In this document: positions 1-9,970 of the stretch, one piece after another
Layout of the letters: each line of letters starts with the position of its first letter
How positions within the stretch are numbered: position 1 is the first letter of the stretch
Assembly (NCBI GenBank): GCA_019218375.1
Contig: JAHUUK010000002.1
Coordinates: 186,001-250,000 of the forward strand
DNA length: 64,000 nucleotides
DNA from: Dermabacteraceae bacterium TAE3-ERU5
Lineage (GTDB): Bacteria; Actinomycetota; Actinomycetes; Actinomycetales; Dermabacteraceae
Reading direction: 5' to 3'
The notes under the pieces: generated by a model
Told to the model about the DNA's origin: nothing
Database searches by the model: none
Seen by the model: the letters and a program-made list of their open reading frames with translations, nothing else
Program-made: the position numbers and the translations under genes

Positions 1-1
1 C

Positions 2-871
2 CGCGAGGCCGCTAAGGGCCTGCCGATCGAGGTCACGGTGCTCGACGAAAAGCAGCTCGTCGAGGGCGGCTACGGCGGCATCGTCGGCGTCGGCCAGGGT
101 TCTTCGCGCCCGCCGCGCCTGGTGAAGCTGAGCTACAACCCCGCCGGGGCGGAAAAGCACGTCAGCATCGTAGGCAAGGGCATCACCTTCGACACCGGCG
201 GCATTTCGCTCAAGCCGGGCGCGAAGATGGACGAAATGACCATGGACATGGCGGGCGCGGGCAGCACCCTCGCCACCGTGGTTGCCGCCGCCAAGCTGGG
301 CCTGCCCGTACGGGTCACCGGTTTCCTGGCGCTGGCCGAAAACATGCCGGGCGGCAAGGCGCAGCGTCCCGGCGACGTCGTCACCATGCGTAACGGCAAG
401 ACCGTCGAGGTCCTCAACACCGACGCCGAGGGCCGCATGGTCATGGCCGACGCTCTGGTGGATGCCGCCGCGGAAAAGCCCGACTTCCTGATGGACGTAG
501 CCACCCTGACCGGCGCCGCCGTACTGGCGCTGGGCAACCGCTACGCCGCCGTGATGGGCGACGAATCGGCCCGCGAGCGGGTCATGTCGGCCGCGCACGA
601 ATCCGGGGAATACTTCTGGCCGCTGCCGTTCCCGAAGGAGCTGCGCGCCAGCATCAACGGCCGCCTGGCCGACCTGTCCAACATCGGCCAGCGCGAGGGT
701 GGCGCGATGGTGGCGGGCGTGTTCCTGCAGGAATTCGTTGATGGCTGCGAATGGGCTCACCTGGACATCGCCGGTCCGGCATTCACCGGCTCCGCGCACG
801 GCTACATGGCCAAGGGTGGCACCGGTTTCAGCGTACGCACCATGCTTGAGGTTGTGCGTTCCTTCGCATAA
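2..871 (+). CDS. pepA: leucyl aminopeptidase (M17 family), 5' end outside window
   Basis: Cytosolic di-metal aminopeptidase that releases N-terminal residues from peptides. Only the C-terminal catalytic half (about 290 residues of a family of about 500) is present, because the reading frame is open to the first base of the window. M17 signatures are visible: the GYGGIVGVGQGS segment followed by PPRL, the lysine and aspartate metal ligands in VGKGITFDTGG, and the NTDAEGR motif carrying metal-binding Asp/Glu and the catalytic Arg. A strong hairpin terminator follows the stop, so this gene ends its own transcript. The GTG at 38 lies inside the conserved domain and is not the real start. Confidence 0.93.
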   Translation, partial: REAAKGLPIEVTVLDEKQLVEGGYGGIVGVGQGSSRPPRLVKLSYNPAGAEKHVSIVGKGITFDTGGISLKPGAKMDEMTMDMAGAGSTLATVVAAAKLGLPVRVTGFLALAENMPGGKAQRPGDVVTMRNGKTVEVLNTDAEGRMVMADALVDAAAEKPDFLMDVATLTGAAVLALGNRYAAVMGDESARERVMSAAHESGEYFWPLPFPKELRASINGRLADLSNIGQREGGAMVAGVFLQEFVDGCEWAHLDIAGPAFTGSAHGYMAKGGTGFSVRTMLEVVRSFA

Positions 872-885
872 CTAGCGCTTTCACG

Positions 886-928
886 GCGGGGCCGACGTCC
901 TTACACGGGGGCGTCGGTCCCGCTTTTT
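886..928 (+). terminator. intrinsic terminator after pepA
   Basis: A 12-base-pair GC-rich stem (886-897 with 912-923, one G-T wobble) with a 14-base loop, followed by five T residues. It separates pepA from lpd. Confidence 0.85.
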
Positions 929-1077
929 ATAACGTGCGAGCCACCACACTTGTTAATTGTCTCGGTTTGAGGGGTTACTCAGCTCCGCTCCGGGCATAGT
1001 ATGAGTTCGTGGGGTTTTCGCGCGTCCCGCACGCCCGGCCCCGCCCAACAAAAGCCGACCAGCTAGGGAGCTGAAAC

Positions 1078-2484
1078 GTGGCGGATAGCACCACTGATAC
1101 AACGTTTGACATTGTGATTCTTGGGGGTGGCAGCGGCGGCTATGCGGCTGCCCTGCGAGGTGCCCAGCTAGGGCTCTCCGTGGCCCTCGTGGAAAAGGAC
1201 AAGCTCGGTGGCACCTGCCTGCACCGCGGCTGCGTGCCGACGAAGGCGCTGCTGCACGTGGCTGAGGTTGCTGACGAAACCCGTAACGCGGGCACCGTGG
1301 GCATCAAGGCGCAGTTCGATGGCGTCGACGTCGAGAAGATGAACAGCTTCAAGTCGGGCATCATCGGCCGCCTCTACAAGGGCCTGCAGGGACTCGTGAA
1401 GTCCCGCAAGGTCACCTACGTCGAGGGCTTCGGCCGCCTGGTCGGCAAGGACACCATCGAGGTTGAGACCGCCGAGGGCAAGAAGCAGCTCAAGGGCAAG
1501 CACATCGTTCTCGCCTCCGGTTCGTTCTCGAAGACCCTGCCGGGCCTCGAACTCGGCGGCCGCATCATCGATTCCGAGGCCGCGCTCTCGCTCGATTACG
1601 TGCCCCGCAACCCGATCATCCTCGGCGGCGGCGTCATCGGTGTCGAGTTTGCCAGCGTCTGGAAGTCGCTCGGCGCAGAGTCCGTCACCATCGTGGAGGG
1701 CCTGCCCCACCTGGCTCCGAACGAGGACGAGGCTCTTTCTAAGGCACTTGAGCGCGCATTCAAGAAGCGCGGCATCAAGTTCTCCCTCGGCACCTTCTTC
1801 GAAAAGGCCGAACAGAGCGATTCCGGCGTTAAGGTCACCCTGGTGGACGGCACCGTCTTCGAGGGCGACGTTCTCCTGGTTGCCGTCGGCCGCGGCCCGA
1901 ACACCCAGGGCCTCGGCTACGAGGAACAGGGCATCGCGATGGATCGCGGTTTCGTGCTCGCGAACAAGGAGACCCTGGAAACCAACGTTCCCGGCATCTA
2001 TGCCGTCGGCGATATCGTGCCCGGCCTGCAGCTCGCGCACCGCGGCTTCCAGCAGGGCATCTTCGTTGCCGAGCGGATCGCCGGGCTGAACCCGGTCATG
2101 CTCGAAGAATCGAACATCCCCCGCGTCACCTACTGCGAGCCGGAACTCGGCTCCGTCGGCCTGACCGAAAAGCAGGCGAAGGAACGCTACGGCGATGACC
2201 GCGTAGAAACCTACGAATACAACCTGGGCGGCAACGGCAAGTCGCAGATCCTGGAAACCACCGGCTTCATCAAGCTGGTGCGCGAAAAGGACGGCCCCGT
2301 AGTCGGCATCCACATGGTCGGTAAGCGCATGTCCGAGCAGATCGGCGAAGCGCAGCTCATCGTGAGCTGGGAGGCTTACCCGGAGGATGTGGCCACCCTG
2401 ATCCACGCCCACCCGACCCAGAACGAAGCAATGGGTGAAGCGCACCTGGCCCTGGCCGGTAAGCCGCTGCACGCCCACGCCTGA
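1078..2484 (+). CDS. lpd: dihydrolipoyl dehydrogenase (E3)
   Basis: FAD flavoprotein that reoxidises dihydrolipoyl groups of 2-oxoacid dehydrogenase complexes and makes NADH. It has 468 residues, the normal length. The FAD dinucleotide fold (GGGSGG, residues 16-21), redox cysteines C47 and C52 in GGTCLHRGC, a second NAD fold (LGGGVIGVEF) and the C-terminal HAHPTQNE segment with active-site His445 and Glu450 are all visible. The GTG start is preceded by AGGGAGC. The E2 acyltransferase gene follows after 30 bases, and lipoate synthesis genes come next, so the context is assembly of a lipoylated complex. A weak TAGTAT (997-1002) may be part of its promoter. Confidence 0.96.
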   Translation: MADSTTDTTFDIVILGGGSGGYAAALRGAQLGLSVALVEKDKLGGTCLHRGCVPTKALLHVAEVADETRNAGTVGIKAQFDGVDVEKMNSFKSGIIGRLYKGLQGLVKSRKVTYVEGFGRLVGKDTIEVETAEGKKQLKGKHIVLASGSFSKTLPGLELGGRIIDSEAALSLDYVPRNPIILGGGVIGVEFASVWKSLGAESVTIVEGLPHLAPNEDEALSKALERAFKKRGIKFSLGTFFEKAEQSDSGVKVTLVDGTVFEGDVLLVAVGRGPNTQGLGYEEQGIAMDRGFVLANKETLETNVPGIYAVGDIVPGLQLAHRGFQQGIFVAERIAGLNPVMLEESNIPRVTYCEPELGSVGLTEKQAKERYGDDRVETYEYNLGGNGKSQILETTGFIKLVREKDGPVVGIHMVGKRMSEQIGEAQLIVSWEAYPEDVATLIHAHPTQNEAMGEAHLALAGKPLHAHA

Positions 2485-2514
2485 TTCGCCGTTCCCGACG
2501 AGGAGAAAACAAGA

Positions 2515-4230
2515 ATGTCTGAATCCGTGAAGATGCCCGCCCTGGGCGAGTCCGTTTCCGAGGGCACGGTAACCCGCTGGCTGAAAGAGGTTGGCGAAAC
2601 GGTAGAGGTAGACGAACCCCTACTGGAGGTTTCCACCGACAAGGTAGACACCGAGATCCCGTCGCCCTTCTCCGGCACCCTGCTGAAGATCCTGGTGCAG
2701 GAGGACGAGGACGCCGAGGTAGGCGCCGAGATCGCGATTATCGGTGACGCCTCCGAGGCCGACTCCGCAGCCGCTCCGGCAGCCCCGGCACCGGCAGAGG
2801 AAAAGACCGAGGAGCCCCCGCTGGCTTCCGGCCAGACCGCTCCCTCCACCGAGCAGCAGGCCCCCGAGGGCCAGGCCGAGCGCCCCGCAGCCTCTTCCGG
2901 CTCCGCTGCCGGCGAAGAGGTCAAGATGCCCGCCCTGGGCGAGTCCGTTTCCGAGGGCACCATCACCCGCTGGCTGAAGGAAGTTGGCGAAAGCGTCGAG
3001 GTAGACGAGCCGCTGCTTGAGGTTTCCACCGACAAGGTAGACACCGAGGTGCCGTCGCCGTTCGCTGGCACCCTGCTGAAGATCCTGGTGCAGGAGGACG
3101 AAGAGGCTTCCGTCGGCGCACCGATCGCCGTTATCGGCGATGCCGCTGCCGCCGCGCAGGAGTCCGCTCCGGCAGCTCCGGCCGCAGCTGCCCCCGCAGC
3201 AGAGGCTCCCGCCGCAGAGAAGACCGAGACTCCGGCGGCTCCCGCCGCTTCCCCGGCCGCTGCGGTTTCGGGCTCTTCCGCTTCGACCTACGTCACCCCG
3301 CTCGTGCGTAAGCTCGCGTCGGCTAACGACATCGACCTGGCCACCGTGAAGGGCACCGGCGTCGGCGGTCGTATCCGTAAGCAGGACGTGCAGGCGGTAA
3401 TCGACGAGAAGAAGGCTGCCGCAGAGAAGGCCGCCGCTGCTCCCGCAGCCGCCGCCCCGGCAGCAGCCGAGAAGCCTGCCGCTAAGAAGGAAGCCCCGAA
3501 GATTGAGGTTTCCCCGCTGCGTGGCACCGAAGAGAAGATGTCGCGTCTGCGCAAGATCGTGGCTTCGCGCATGGTCGAGTCCCTGCAGACCCAGGCTCAG
3601 CTCACCACCGCTGTCGAGGTCGATATGACCCGCATCGCGCAGCTGCGCGGCAAGGCGAAGAACGACTTCCAGGCCCGCGAGGGTGCGAAGCTGACCTTCC
3701 TGCCGTTCATCATGCAGGCCTGCGTCGAGGCCCTCAAGCAGTACCCGAAGCTGAACGCTTCGATCGAGGGCGACATGATCAAGTACCACGGCTCCGAGAA
3801 CATCGGTATGGCCGCCGACACCGAGCGTGGCCTGGTGGTTCCGGTTATCCGCAACGCGGGCGATCTGAACCTGGCCGGGCTGGCCCGCCAGATCGGTGAG
3901 CTGGGCGCTAAGGCCAAGGGCAACAAGCTGGCCGCCGACGATCTGCAGGGCGCTACCTTCACCCTGACCAACACCGGTTCGGGCGGCGCGCTCTGGGATA
4001 CCCCGATCGTGCCGAACCCGCAGGTCGGCATCCTGGGCTGCGGCTCGATCGTGAAGCGCCCCGCCGTGATCTCGACCCCCGAGGGCGACGTAATCGCGGT
4101 GCGTTCGATGATGTACCTGTTCCTCTCCTACGATCACCGCCTGGTTGACGGCGGCGATGCGGCTCGCTTCCTCACCGCGATGAAGCGCCGCCTGGAAGAG
4201 GGCAACTTCGAAGGCGAGCTCGGCCTGTAA
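2515..4230 (+). CDS. sucB: dihydrolipoamide acyltransferase (E2), two lipoyl domains
   Basis: Core E2 subunit that carries acyl groups on lipoyl-lysine and transfers them to CoA. It has 571 residues: lipoyl domain 1 (lysine 43 in STDKVD), an Ala/Pro/Glu-rich linker, lipoyl domain 2 (lysine 174), a second linker, a peripheral subunit-binding domain near residues 259-297 ([15 protein letters not shown]), and the catalytic acyltransferase domain with H541-x3-D545-G. The ATG start has GAGGAGAA upstream. No E1 gene is adjacent. The only E1 in this window is the AceE-type gene at 28172, so a pyruvate role is likely, as with actinobacterial DlaT-type E2. A 2-oxoglutarate role cannot be excluded. Confidence 0.93.
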   Translation: MSESVKMPALGESVSEGTVTRWLKEVGETVEVDEPLLEVSTDKVDTEIPSPFSGTLLKILVQEDEDAEVGAEIAIIGDASEADSAAAPAAPAPAEEKTEEPPLASGQTAPSTEQQAPEGQAERPAASSGSAAGEEVKMPALGESVSEGTITRWLKEVGESVEVDEPLLEVSTDKVDTEVPSPFAGTLLKILVQEDEEASVGAPIAVIGDAAAAAQESAPAAPAAAAPAAEAPAAEKTETPAAPAASPAAAVSGSSASTYVTPLVRKLASANDIDLATVKGTGVGGRIRKQDVQAVIDEKKAAAEKAAAAPAAAAPAAAEKPAAKKEAPKIEVSPLRGTEEKMSRLRKIVASRMVESLQTQAQLTTAVEVDMTRIAQLRGKAKNDFQAREGAKLTFLPFIMQACVEALKQYPKLNASIEGDMIKYHGSENIGMAADTERGLVVPVIRNAGDLNLAGLARQIGELGAKAKGNKLAADDLQGATFTLTNTGSGGALWDTPIVPNPQVGILGCGSIVKRPAVISTPEGDVIAVRSMMYLFLSYDHRLVDGGDAARFLTAMKRRLEEGNFEGELGL

Positions 4231-4247
4231 CCGTCTCGTTTATTACA

Positions 4248-4289
4248 CTCGGCCCCGTATTCGGCAACTCGGATACGGGGCCGAGGTTT
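4248..4289 (+). terminator. hairpin terminator after E2 gene
   Basis: A perfect 13-base-pair stem (4248-4260 with 4273-4285) with a 12-base loop and a short GTTT tail. It lies immediately before the lipB start. Confidence 0.65.
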
Positions 4290-4297
4290 ATCCTGGA

Positions 4298-5008
4298 ATG
4301 GTGGTAGACGTAATCCGGTTAGGTTTCTCAACCCCCGTACCAGGGGCCGCAAATGCCGAGTTCGGGTTACCTCCCGGCCCCGTCCCCTACCTGGCCGCGT
4401 GGGAGCTGCAGAAGCGAATTCATGCCAAGGTCGTTTCCGGGCAGCGCGATAACACCCTGTTGCTGCTGGAGCACGAGGCCGTTTACACCGCGGGGAAGCT
4501 CACGAAGCCGCACGAACGCCCCCAGGACGGCACTCCCGTGGTGGATGTGGATCGCGGCGGCAAGATCACCTGGCACGGGCCGCACCAGCTCGTCGGCTAC
4601 CCGATCGTGCGCCTGCCCGCCCCCATTAATGTGGTGGGTTTCGTGCGGGATCTGGAACAGACCCTAATTCGCGTCTGCGCCGATTTTGGGGTGGAGACGG
4701 TCCCGGTAGAGGGCCGCAGCGGCGTTTGGATCTGCCGTGAGGGAGAGATCGACCGTAAGGTGGCGGCCATCGGCCTGCGCGTTTCCAAGCGGGTCACGAT
4801 GCACGGCTTCGCCCTAAACTGCGACAACGGCGGTGAATGGGCAGACAAGATCATCCCCTGCGGTATCAGCGACGCCGCCGTTACCAGCCTGAGCGCCGAA
4901 GCCGGAAAACACCTAGACGTGCCAGACGTGATTGATACGGCACAGCAACATGTGTCTGAGCTCCTGAATCGTTGGGGCCAGCCGTATAGACTGCAAGACG
5001 GAACGTGA
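4298..5008 (+). CDS. lipB: lipoyl(octanoyl) transferase
   Basis: Moves octanoyl groups from acyl carrier protein onto lipoyl domains, the first step of protein lipoylation. It has 236 residues. Family motifs visible are [20 protein letters not shown], the [10 protein letters not shown] segment with the catalytic lysine, and IIPCGI with the catalytic cysteine. The ATG at 4298 was taken. In-frame GTG codons follow directly and no strong ribosome site decides between them. The first residues overlap the tail of the preceding terminator region. lipA follows after 19 bases, so the two steps of lipoate assembly are co-transcribed next to the E2 that receives the cofactor. Confidence 0.93.
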   Translation: MVVDVIRLGFSTPVPGAANAEFGLPPGPVPYLAAWELQKRIHAKVVSGQRDNTLLLLEHEAVYTAGKLTKPHERPQDGTPVVDVDRGGKITWHGPHQLVGYPIVRLPAPINVVGFVRDLEQTLIRVCADFGVETVPVEGRSGVWICREGEIDRKVAAIGLRVSKRVTMHGFALNCDNGGEWADKIIPCGISDAAVTSLSAEAGKHLDVPDVIDTAQQHVSELLNRWGQPYRLQDGT

Positions 5009-5027
5009 ACTTGAAGGAGGACACTCC

Positions 5028-6062
5028 GTGACTATCGCCCCCGAGGGCCGACGACTCCTAAGGGTGGAGGCGCGTAACGCGCAGACCCCTATCGAGAAGA
5101 AGCCCGAGTGGATCAAGACGCGAGCTACTGTCGGCCCCGAATACGCCGATATGAAGCGGCGCGTACACGGCCAGGGACTACATACGGTCTGTGAAGAAGC
5201 GGGCTGTCCCAACATTTTCGAGTGTTGGGAGGATCGCGAGGCGACGTTCCTGATCGGCGGCGATACTTGCACCCGCCGCTGCGACTTCTGCAATATCGCC
5301 ACCGGTAAACCCTTGAAGGTTGATCCGATGGAGCCTTTCAAGGTGGCGCGTTCCGTTAAGGAAATGGGGCTGCGCTACGCGACCGTCACCGGTGTGGCAC
5401 GTGACGATCTGCCCGACGGCGCGGCCTGGCTTTTCGCCCAGACCTGCAAGCAGATTCATTCGCTTAATCCCGGCACCGGCGTGGAGCTGCTGGTCGATGA
5501 CGTGAAGGGCGATCCCAAGGCCCTGCAGCAGATCTTCGATGCAAAACCCGAGGTTTTCGCGCATAACCTGGAGACGGTGCCGCGCATTTTTAAGCGCATT
5601 CGCCCGGCTTTTCGTTACGACCGCTCGCTCGAGGTGATTAACGCCGCGAAAGAGGCGGGTATGATCACTAAGTCGAACCTGATCCTGGGTATGGGTGAGG
5701 AACGCGAGGAAATCATCGATTCGATGCATGCCCTGCACGAATCGGGCTGCGATATCCTCACGATTACACAATACCTGCGGCCTTCCCCGCTGCATCATCC
5801 GATCGACCGCTGGATTAAGCCGATGGAGTTCGTGGAGCTATCGAAGATAGCGAAGGACGAAATCGGGTTTTCCGGCGTTATGGCCGGACCGATGGTGCGT
5901 TCTTCGTACCGTGCGGGACGCCTTTGGGCACAGACCATGAAGAAACTTGGGCGTGACATTCCGGAGCACCTGTCGCATCTGGATAAGGAACAGCCCGCAC
6001 ATCAGGAGGCGGCGAGTGTCGTCGCCCGTTGGAAAAACCGAGGAAGCAATGGCTGCCACTAA
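5028..6062 (+). CDS. lipA: lipoyl synthase (radical SAM)
   Basis: Inserts two sulfurs into octanoyl-lysine of E2 and H proteins. It has 344 residues. The auxiliary iron-sulfur cluster cysteines C55, C60 and C66 ([13 protein letters not shown]) and the radical SAM motif C81-x3-C85-x2-C88 (CTRRCDFC) are present. The GTG start is preceded by a strong GGAGG. The last 14 bases overlap the start of the DUF4191 gene, which suggests translational coupling. The order lipB-lipA-DUF4191 is conserved in mycobacteria. Confidence 0.96.
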   Translation: MTIAPEGRRLLRVEARNAQTPIEKKPEWIKTRATVGPEYADMKRRVHGQGLHTVCEEAGCPNIFECWEDREATFLIGGDTCTRRCDFCNIATGKPLKVDPMEPFKVARSVKEMGLRYATVTGVARDDLPDGAAWLFAQTCKQIHSLNPGTGVELLVDDVKGDPKALQQIFDAKPEVFAHNLETVPRIFKRIRPAFRYDRSLEVINAAKEAGMITKSNLILGMGEEREEIIDSMHALHESGCDILTITQYLRPSPLHHPIDRWIKPMEFVELSKIAKDEIGFSGVMAGPMVRSSYRAGRLWAQTMKKLGRDIPEHLSHLDKEQPAHQEAASVVARWKNRGSNGCH

Positions 6063-6756
6063 TAAGACCGAAACTGCACCGAAGAAGAAGGGCCGCATCA
6101 AGCAGTTCTTCGAGGTTGTTCAGTTCACCCAGAAGGCCGACAACACGACCGTTCCGTGGATGATCGGTGCTTTCGTTGGCGTGGTACTGCTGTTCACCCT
6201 GCTGTTTGGCTACTTCGGACACCCCTACTACGGTCTTTTCGTGGGCATCGCCTTCGGTTTGCTTGCCGCCGCTTACGTGATCGCGCAGAAGGCGCAGACC
6301 GCCGCCTACACCCAGATCAAGGGACAGCCGGGCGCGGCGCTGGCCGCCATGCAGTCGATCCGTCGGGGCTGGAACGTGGAGCAGGAACCTTGCGCGCTTG
6401 ATGCGCGCAGCCGCAACATGGTTTTCCGCGCCTCCGGCCGCGCCGGTATCGCCCTGGTCACCGAGGGCACTAACGGCAAGGCGCACAAGCTGCTGGAGAA
6501 GGAGGAATCCCGCCTCTCCAAGCTGTTCCCGAACGTTCCCCTGCACGCCATCACCGTGGGCGACGGCGAAGGCCAGGTGCCGCTGGAAAAGCTGGCGGGC
6601 AAGATGCAGCGGATGCGCCCGAAGCTGACCCGCGAAGAGTCGGCAGAGGTGGCGCGCCGCCTGCAGGCTATGCCCGGCCCGCTGCAGCAGGCCATGCCGA
6701 AGGGCGTGGATCCGCTGCGGATGCGCCCGAACCGCAAGGCGATGCGCGGACGCTAA
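6049..6756 (+). CDS. DUF4191 family membrane protein
   Basis: Unknown function, an actinobacteria-specific family that lies next to lipA. It has 235 residues: a lysine-rich N-terminus, two adjacent transmembrane helices (about residues 36-55 and 60-80), then a soluble domain ending in an arginine-rich tail ([12 protein letters not shown]). The ATG at 6049 was chosen because GAGGAAGC lies just upstream and because family members begin close to the lysine-rich stretch. The longer frame from 5947 would add 34 residues antisense-like in character over lipA. The overlap with lipA suggests a shared transcript. Confidence 0.85.
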   Translation: MAATNKTETAPKKKGRIKQFFEVVQFTQKADNTTVPWMIGAFVGVVLLFTLLFGYFGHPYYGLFVGIAFGLLAAAYVIAQKAQTAAYTQIKGQPGAALAAMQSIRRGWNVEQEPCALDARSRNMVFRASGRAGIALVTEGTNGKAHKLLEKEESRLSKLFPNVPLHAITVGDGEGQVPLEKLAGKMQRMRPKLTREESAEVARRLQAMPGPLQQAMPKGVDPLRMRPNRKAMRGR

Positions 6757-6827
6757 AGATTTCTCGTTAATGCCCACTTAGACTGCGGCGCTGACGCCAG
6801 TCACATCAGGGCCAAAAGCGAATAAAT

Positions 6828-6865
6828 AAAAGTGAGGGGCACCCGATCGGGTGCCCCTCACTTTT
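6828..6865. terminator. bidirectional terminator, perfect palindrome
   Basis: A 38-base perfect inverted repeat with A-run and T-run ends (arms 6828-6845 and 6848-6865). It sits between the convergent DUF4191 and RDD genes and can terminate both strands. Confidence 0.92.
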
Positions 6866-6946
6866 GTCTCCGTGAAAATTCAGCCGTATCCATCCGGCCC
6901 TGCCCGCCGCTCCCCTTTCAGGGGCGCTAGCGGCGGCGTGGCTGTT

Positions 6947-7363
6947 TTAGACGACTATGGTGGCGGTGCCGGAAACAAGATCCTGCCCGTTTCGCCTATC
7001 CCTATCGAAAACCACCGACGGAATAACGAGCAGCACCAGCAGGGTGCGCAGCAGGGCGCGCACCAGCATCGGCATCCGACCGCTGACGGGGATCACGCGC
7101 ACGCGCAGCAGGAACTGCCCGGGGGTGGCTCCGAAGAAGGTCAGCATGGCGATGTTCAGCGCGACGAACGAGGTCATAATCGCGATGCTTTCGTAGTTGA
7201 AGAAAAAGAAAGCGATTACGGAGCAGAAGATCCAGTCAATCCAGAGGGTGATAAACCGCCTGCCCGGTCCTGCCGGGGTGTGGCCGAAAGAGCTGCCGGG
7301 CACGTAATCGCTATCGTGGGCGGGGCCTTCCAGCCAGGAACCTAAATCTTCGCGTGCAACCAT
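6947..7363 (-). CDS. RDD family membrane protein
   Basis: Small integral membrane protein of unknown function with 138 residues. The RDD signature is visible: GRRFITLWIDW at the start of the first helix, a second helix pair (SFVALNIAMLTFFGATPGQ), and the closing FDRDRRNGQDLVSGT motif. The N-terminal 35 residues are soluble. It is convergent with the DUF4191 gene and divergent from glnA. An RDD-type gene between lipA and glnA is also found in mycobacteria, so it is a conserved neighbour rather than an insertion. Confidence 0.85.
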   Translation of the reverse strand: MVAREDLGSWLEGPAHDSDYVPGSSFGHTPAGPGRRFITLWIDWIFCSVIAFFFFNYESIAIMTSFVALNIAMLTFFGATPGQFLLRVRVIPVSGRMPMLVRALLRTLLVLLVIPSVVFDRDRRNGQDLVSGTATIVV

Positions 7364-7498
7364 ATGCGCACCTTAGATCCCTCCGGGGGCCAATGCAAAG
7401 TACACTGTGATGTGGCGGCTGCATAACAGGGCAGCCACTGCCCTTAGGGGATAAACAGAGAGAACGTGCCGCCCCCACGGCACGGACGGAGGTACCCA

Positions 7499-8923
7499 GT
7501 GTTTAGTAATCCCAGTGAGGCAGTAAAGTTTATTGAGGAAGAGGGCGTCGAGTTCGTAGACGTCCGTTTCATCGACCTTCCCGGCGTGATGCAGCACTTT
7601 AACGTGCCTGCCAGCACCTTTGATGAAGAGGCAATCGCCACCGGGCAGCTTTTCGATGGTTCTTCGATCCGCGGTTTCCAGGCGATTCACGAATCCGACA
7701 TGAAGCTGGTTCCGGATCTTAAGACGGCATATCTTGATCCGTTCCGCGAGCGTAAGACGCTCATCATTAACTTCTCGATCGTGGACCCGTTCACGGACGC
7801 GCCCTACAGCCGTGACCCGCGCACGGTTGCCGCAAAAGCCGAGGAATACCTGAAGTCCACCGGTATCGCGGATACCGCTAACTTCGCCGCCGAGGCAGAG
7901 TTCTACATTTTCGATGATGTCCGTTTCAAGACCGACATCAACGAGGGCTACTACCACATCGATTCCAACGAGGCCGTATGGAACACCGGCCGCGAGGAAG
8001 AGTTCGGCAACCAGGGGTACAAGACCCGCCTCAAGGGCGGCTACTTCCCCGTCGCTCCCACCGACCAGATGGCCGATCTGCGTGACGAAATGTGCGCGGT
8101 GCTCAACCAGGTTGGTCTCGAGGTTGAGCGCGCCCACCACGAGGTCGGCACCGGTGGCCAGCAGGAAATCAACTACCGCTTCAACACCCTGCTGCAGGCC
8201 GCGGACGACGTCATGAAGTTCAAGTACGTCATCAAGAACACCGCCTGGCTGGCCGGTAAGACCGCCACCTTCATGCCGAAGCCCCTGTTCGGTGATAACG
8301 GTTCGGGCATGCACTGCCACCAGTCGCTGTGGAAGAACGGCGAACCGCTGTTCTACGACGAGAGCGGCTACGGCGGCCTGTCGGACATCGCCCGCTGGTA
8401 CATCGGCGGCCTGATCGAGCACGCCGATTCGCTGGTCGCGTTCACCAACCCGACCGTGAACTCCTACAAGCGTCTTGTGCCCGGCTTCGAGGCCCCCGTA
8501 AACATGGTTTACTCGGCCCGTAACCGCAGCGCCTGCATCCGCATCCCCGTGACCGGCACCTCCCCGAAGGCGAAGCGCCTGGAGTTCCGCGCCCCCGACC
8601 CGTCGGCCAACCCGTACCTGGCGTTCGCCGCACAGCTGATGGCCGGTATCGACGGCATCCGCAACCGCATCGAACCGCCGGAGCCGATCGACAAGGACCT
8701 CTACGAACTGCCGCCGGAGGAGCACGCTCAGATCAAGCAGCTGCCCGGTTCGCTCGAAGAGGCCCTCAAGGCGCTCGAGGCCGATCACGACTACCTCACC
8801 GAGGGCGACGTGTTCCCGGAGGATCTGATCCGCACCTGGATCGACTACAAGCGTAAGAACGAGATCGATCCGTTCCGTTTCCGCCCGCACCCGCACGAGT
8901 TCGAGCTGTACTACGACATCTAA
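7499..8923 (+). CDS. glnA: glutamine synthetase type I (main, adenylylatable)
   Basis: Makes glutamine from glutamate, ammonia and ATP as a cytosolic dodecamer. It has 474 residues from the GTG at 7499, which has CGGAGG upstream. The longer frame from 7466 adds a non-conserved leader. GS signatures visible are [11 protein letters not shown], the ATP-binding stretch ending [16 protein letters not shown], and [15 protein letters not shown]. Tyr402 in [10 protein letters not shown] is the adenylylation target of GlnE, encoded 1 kb downstream on the other strand. A paralogue (glnA2) is at 12944. Confidence 0.96.
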   Translation: MFSNPSEAVKFIEEEGVEFVDVRFIDLPGVMQHFNVPASTFDEEAIATGQLFDGSSIRGFQAIHESDMKLVPDLKTAYLDPFRERKTLIINFSIVDPFTDAPYSRDPRTVAAKAEEYLKSTGIADTANFAAEAEFYIFDDVRFKTDINEGYYHIDSNEAVWNTGREEEFGNQGYKTRLKGGYFPVAPTDQMADLRDEMCAVLNQVGLEVERAHHEVGTGGQQEINYRFNTLLQAADDVMKFKYVIKNTAWLAGKTATFMPKPLFGDNGSGMHCHQSLWKNGEPLFYDESGYGGLSDIARWYIGGLIEHADSLVAFTNPTVNSYKRLVPGFEAPVNMVYSARNRSACIRIPVTGTSPKAKRLEFRAPDPSANPYLAFAAQLMAGIDGIRNRIEPPEPIDKDLYELPPEEHAQIKQLPGSLEEALKALEADHDYLTEGDVFPEDLIRTWIDYKRKNEIDPFRFRPHPHEFELYYDI

Positions 8924-8956
8924 AAAGCCGGCCGCTAAGAGGCCAGCCAGCTAGAT

Positions 8957-8995
8957 AAAAAGGGAGGCCCCCACCGAACCCGGTGGGGGCCTCCC
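8957..8995. terminator. terminator between glnA and the nuclease-like gene
   Basis: A 14-base-pair GC-rich stem (8962-8975 with 8982-8995). A five-A run at 8957-8961 gives a T tail on the minus strand, so it best terminates the leftward glnA2-glnE-nuclease transcript, and the stem can also stop glnA. Confidence 0.8.
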
Positions 8996-9043
8996 CTGTG
9001 CGTTAATTGGGCCAGTGTCTGGCCGTTCGCTTACGCGGAGGGG

Positions 9044-9958
9044 CTAGGCGAGCAGGCCGACGCCATTCTTGGCCGTCAGCAGGCTCAGCAGGAGCTGTTT
9101 CGGCTCGCTGACCTCCTTCAGCGCGGCGTCGTCCTCCAGGAATCCCCAGGCGGAACGCAGGCCCTTAAACACGGCCATTTCTTCCTCGCCCGTTTTCAGG
9201 GGCACGACGCTGTAGCCGCCCTTTTCGGGCAGGTGAATGATGAAGCCGCCCGCCAGATCGGGCATGGGGCGCTGGGTGCCGTCATCGTCCAGCAGCGCCT
9301 CGGCGTTAATCACCGCCACCGCCTGCAGCGCGTAGTCGCCGTGCACACGCTTAGAAGTCTTGATGTCGCCGGAAAGCAGGGCCCCGCCGATGCTCACGAT
9401 GCAGTCCGTGGTGCCCGCGTAGCCGACGGTATGGTTCACCACGGTCTGTTCGATCTCTACGAACTCCGGCGCGAAGTCACGTACGAAATCGGCGAAACCG
9501 TCCAACCTGACCTGCACGCGATCGCACAGATCGCTCAGGGAACTTTCGTTAGCGAAAGCGCCGCTCTCGCGCATTGCCGTAGCTCGCTCGGCTATCTGCT
9601 GCCTGGTCGGCATGGCTAGATCGCGCTCGAAATCTTCGCACAGCGCGTGCACCAGCGTGCCGAAGTCGGCCGCCTTTTGGGTGTAGTCGCTCGCGGCGGC
9701 AGCGATCTTTTTCTGCGTTTCCCATTTCCGGCCGACCACCCGGCGGATCTCGGCCTCCGCCCGGTGCGGGTTGCGGGAGAGGAACTCAAACATTTCGAGC
9801 GCCTTCTTGCCCGCCATGGAGGCGTACCAGGTCTGCAGGAATTCCTTGTGGCGCATCCCGGATACGGTGGTAATCGAGGGGTAGAGCAGGGGCCCTTCCG
9901 GTTCGATTCGGTACATGCGCCCGCGGGGCGTGTCGGCACTAAGTTTCGGCGTTGTCAT
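9044..9958 (-). CDS. PD-(D/E)XK nuclease-like protein in glnE operon
   Basis: Predicted RecB/Cas4-type nuclease fold with 304 residues. In order I see a helical N-terminal part, FGTLVHALCEDFE (the conserved glycine/histidine of the fold), GYAGTTDCI with an acidic residue, SGDIKTSK supplying the D-x-K catalytic pair, and YALQAVAV resembling the downstream Gln motif. Substrate and role are unknown. Its start lies 12 bases after the glnE stop, so it is probably the last gene of a glnA2-glnE operon. ATG at 9958 was preferred over an adjacent TTG. A role in nitrogen regulation is not implied by the sequence. Confidence 0.7.
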   Translation of the reverse strand: MTTPKLSADTPRGRMYRIEPEGPLLYPSITTVSGMRHKEFLQTWYASMAGKKALEMFEFLSRNPHRAEAEIRRVVGRKWETQKKIAAAASDYTQKAADFGTLVHALCEDFERDLAMPTRQQIAERATAMRESGAFANESSLSDLCDRVQVRLDGFADFVRDFAPEFVEIEQTVVNHTVGYAGTTDCIVSIGGALLSGDIKTSKRVHGDYALQAVAVINAEALLDDDGTQRPMPDLAGGFIIHLPEKGGYSVVPLKTGEEEMAVFKGLRSAWGFLEDDAALKEVSEPKQLLLSLLTAKNGVGLLA

Positions 9959-9970
9959 CAATAGGACATT

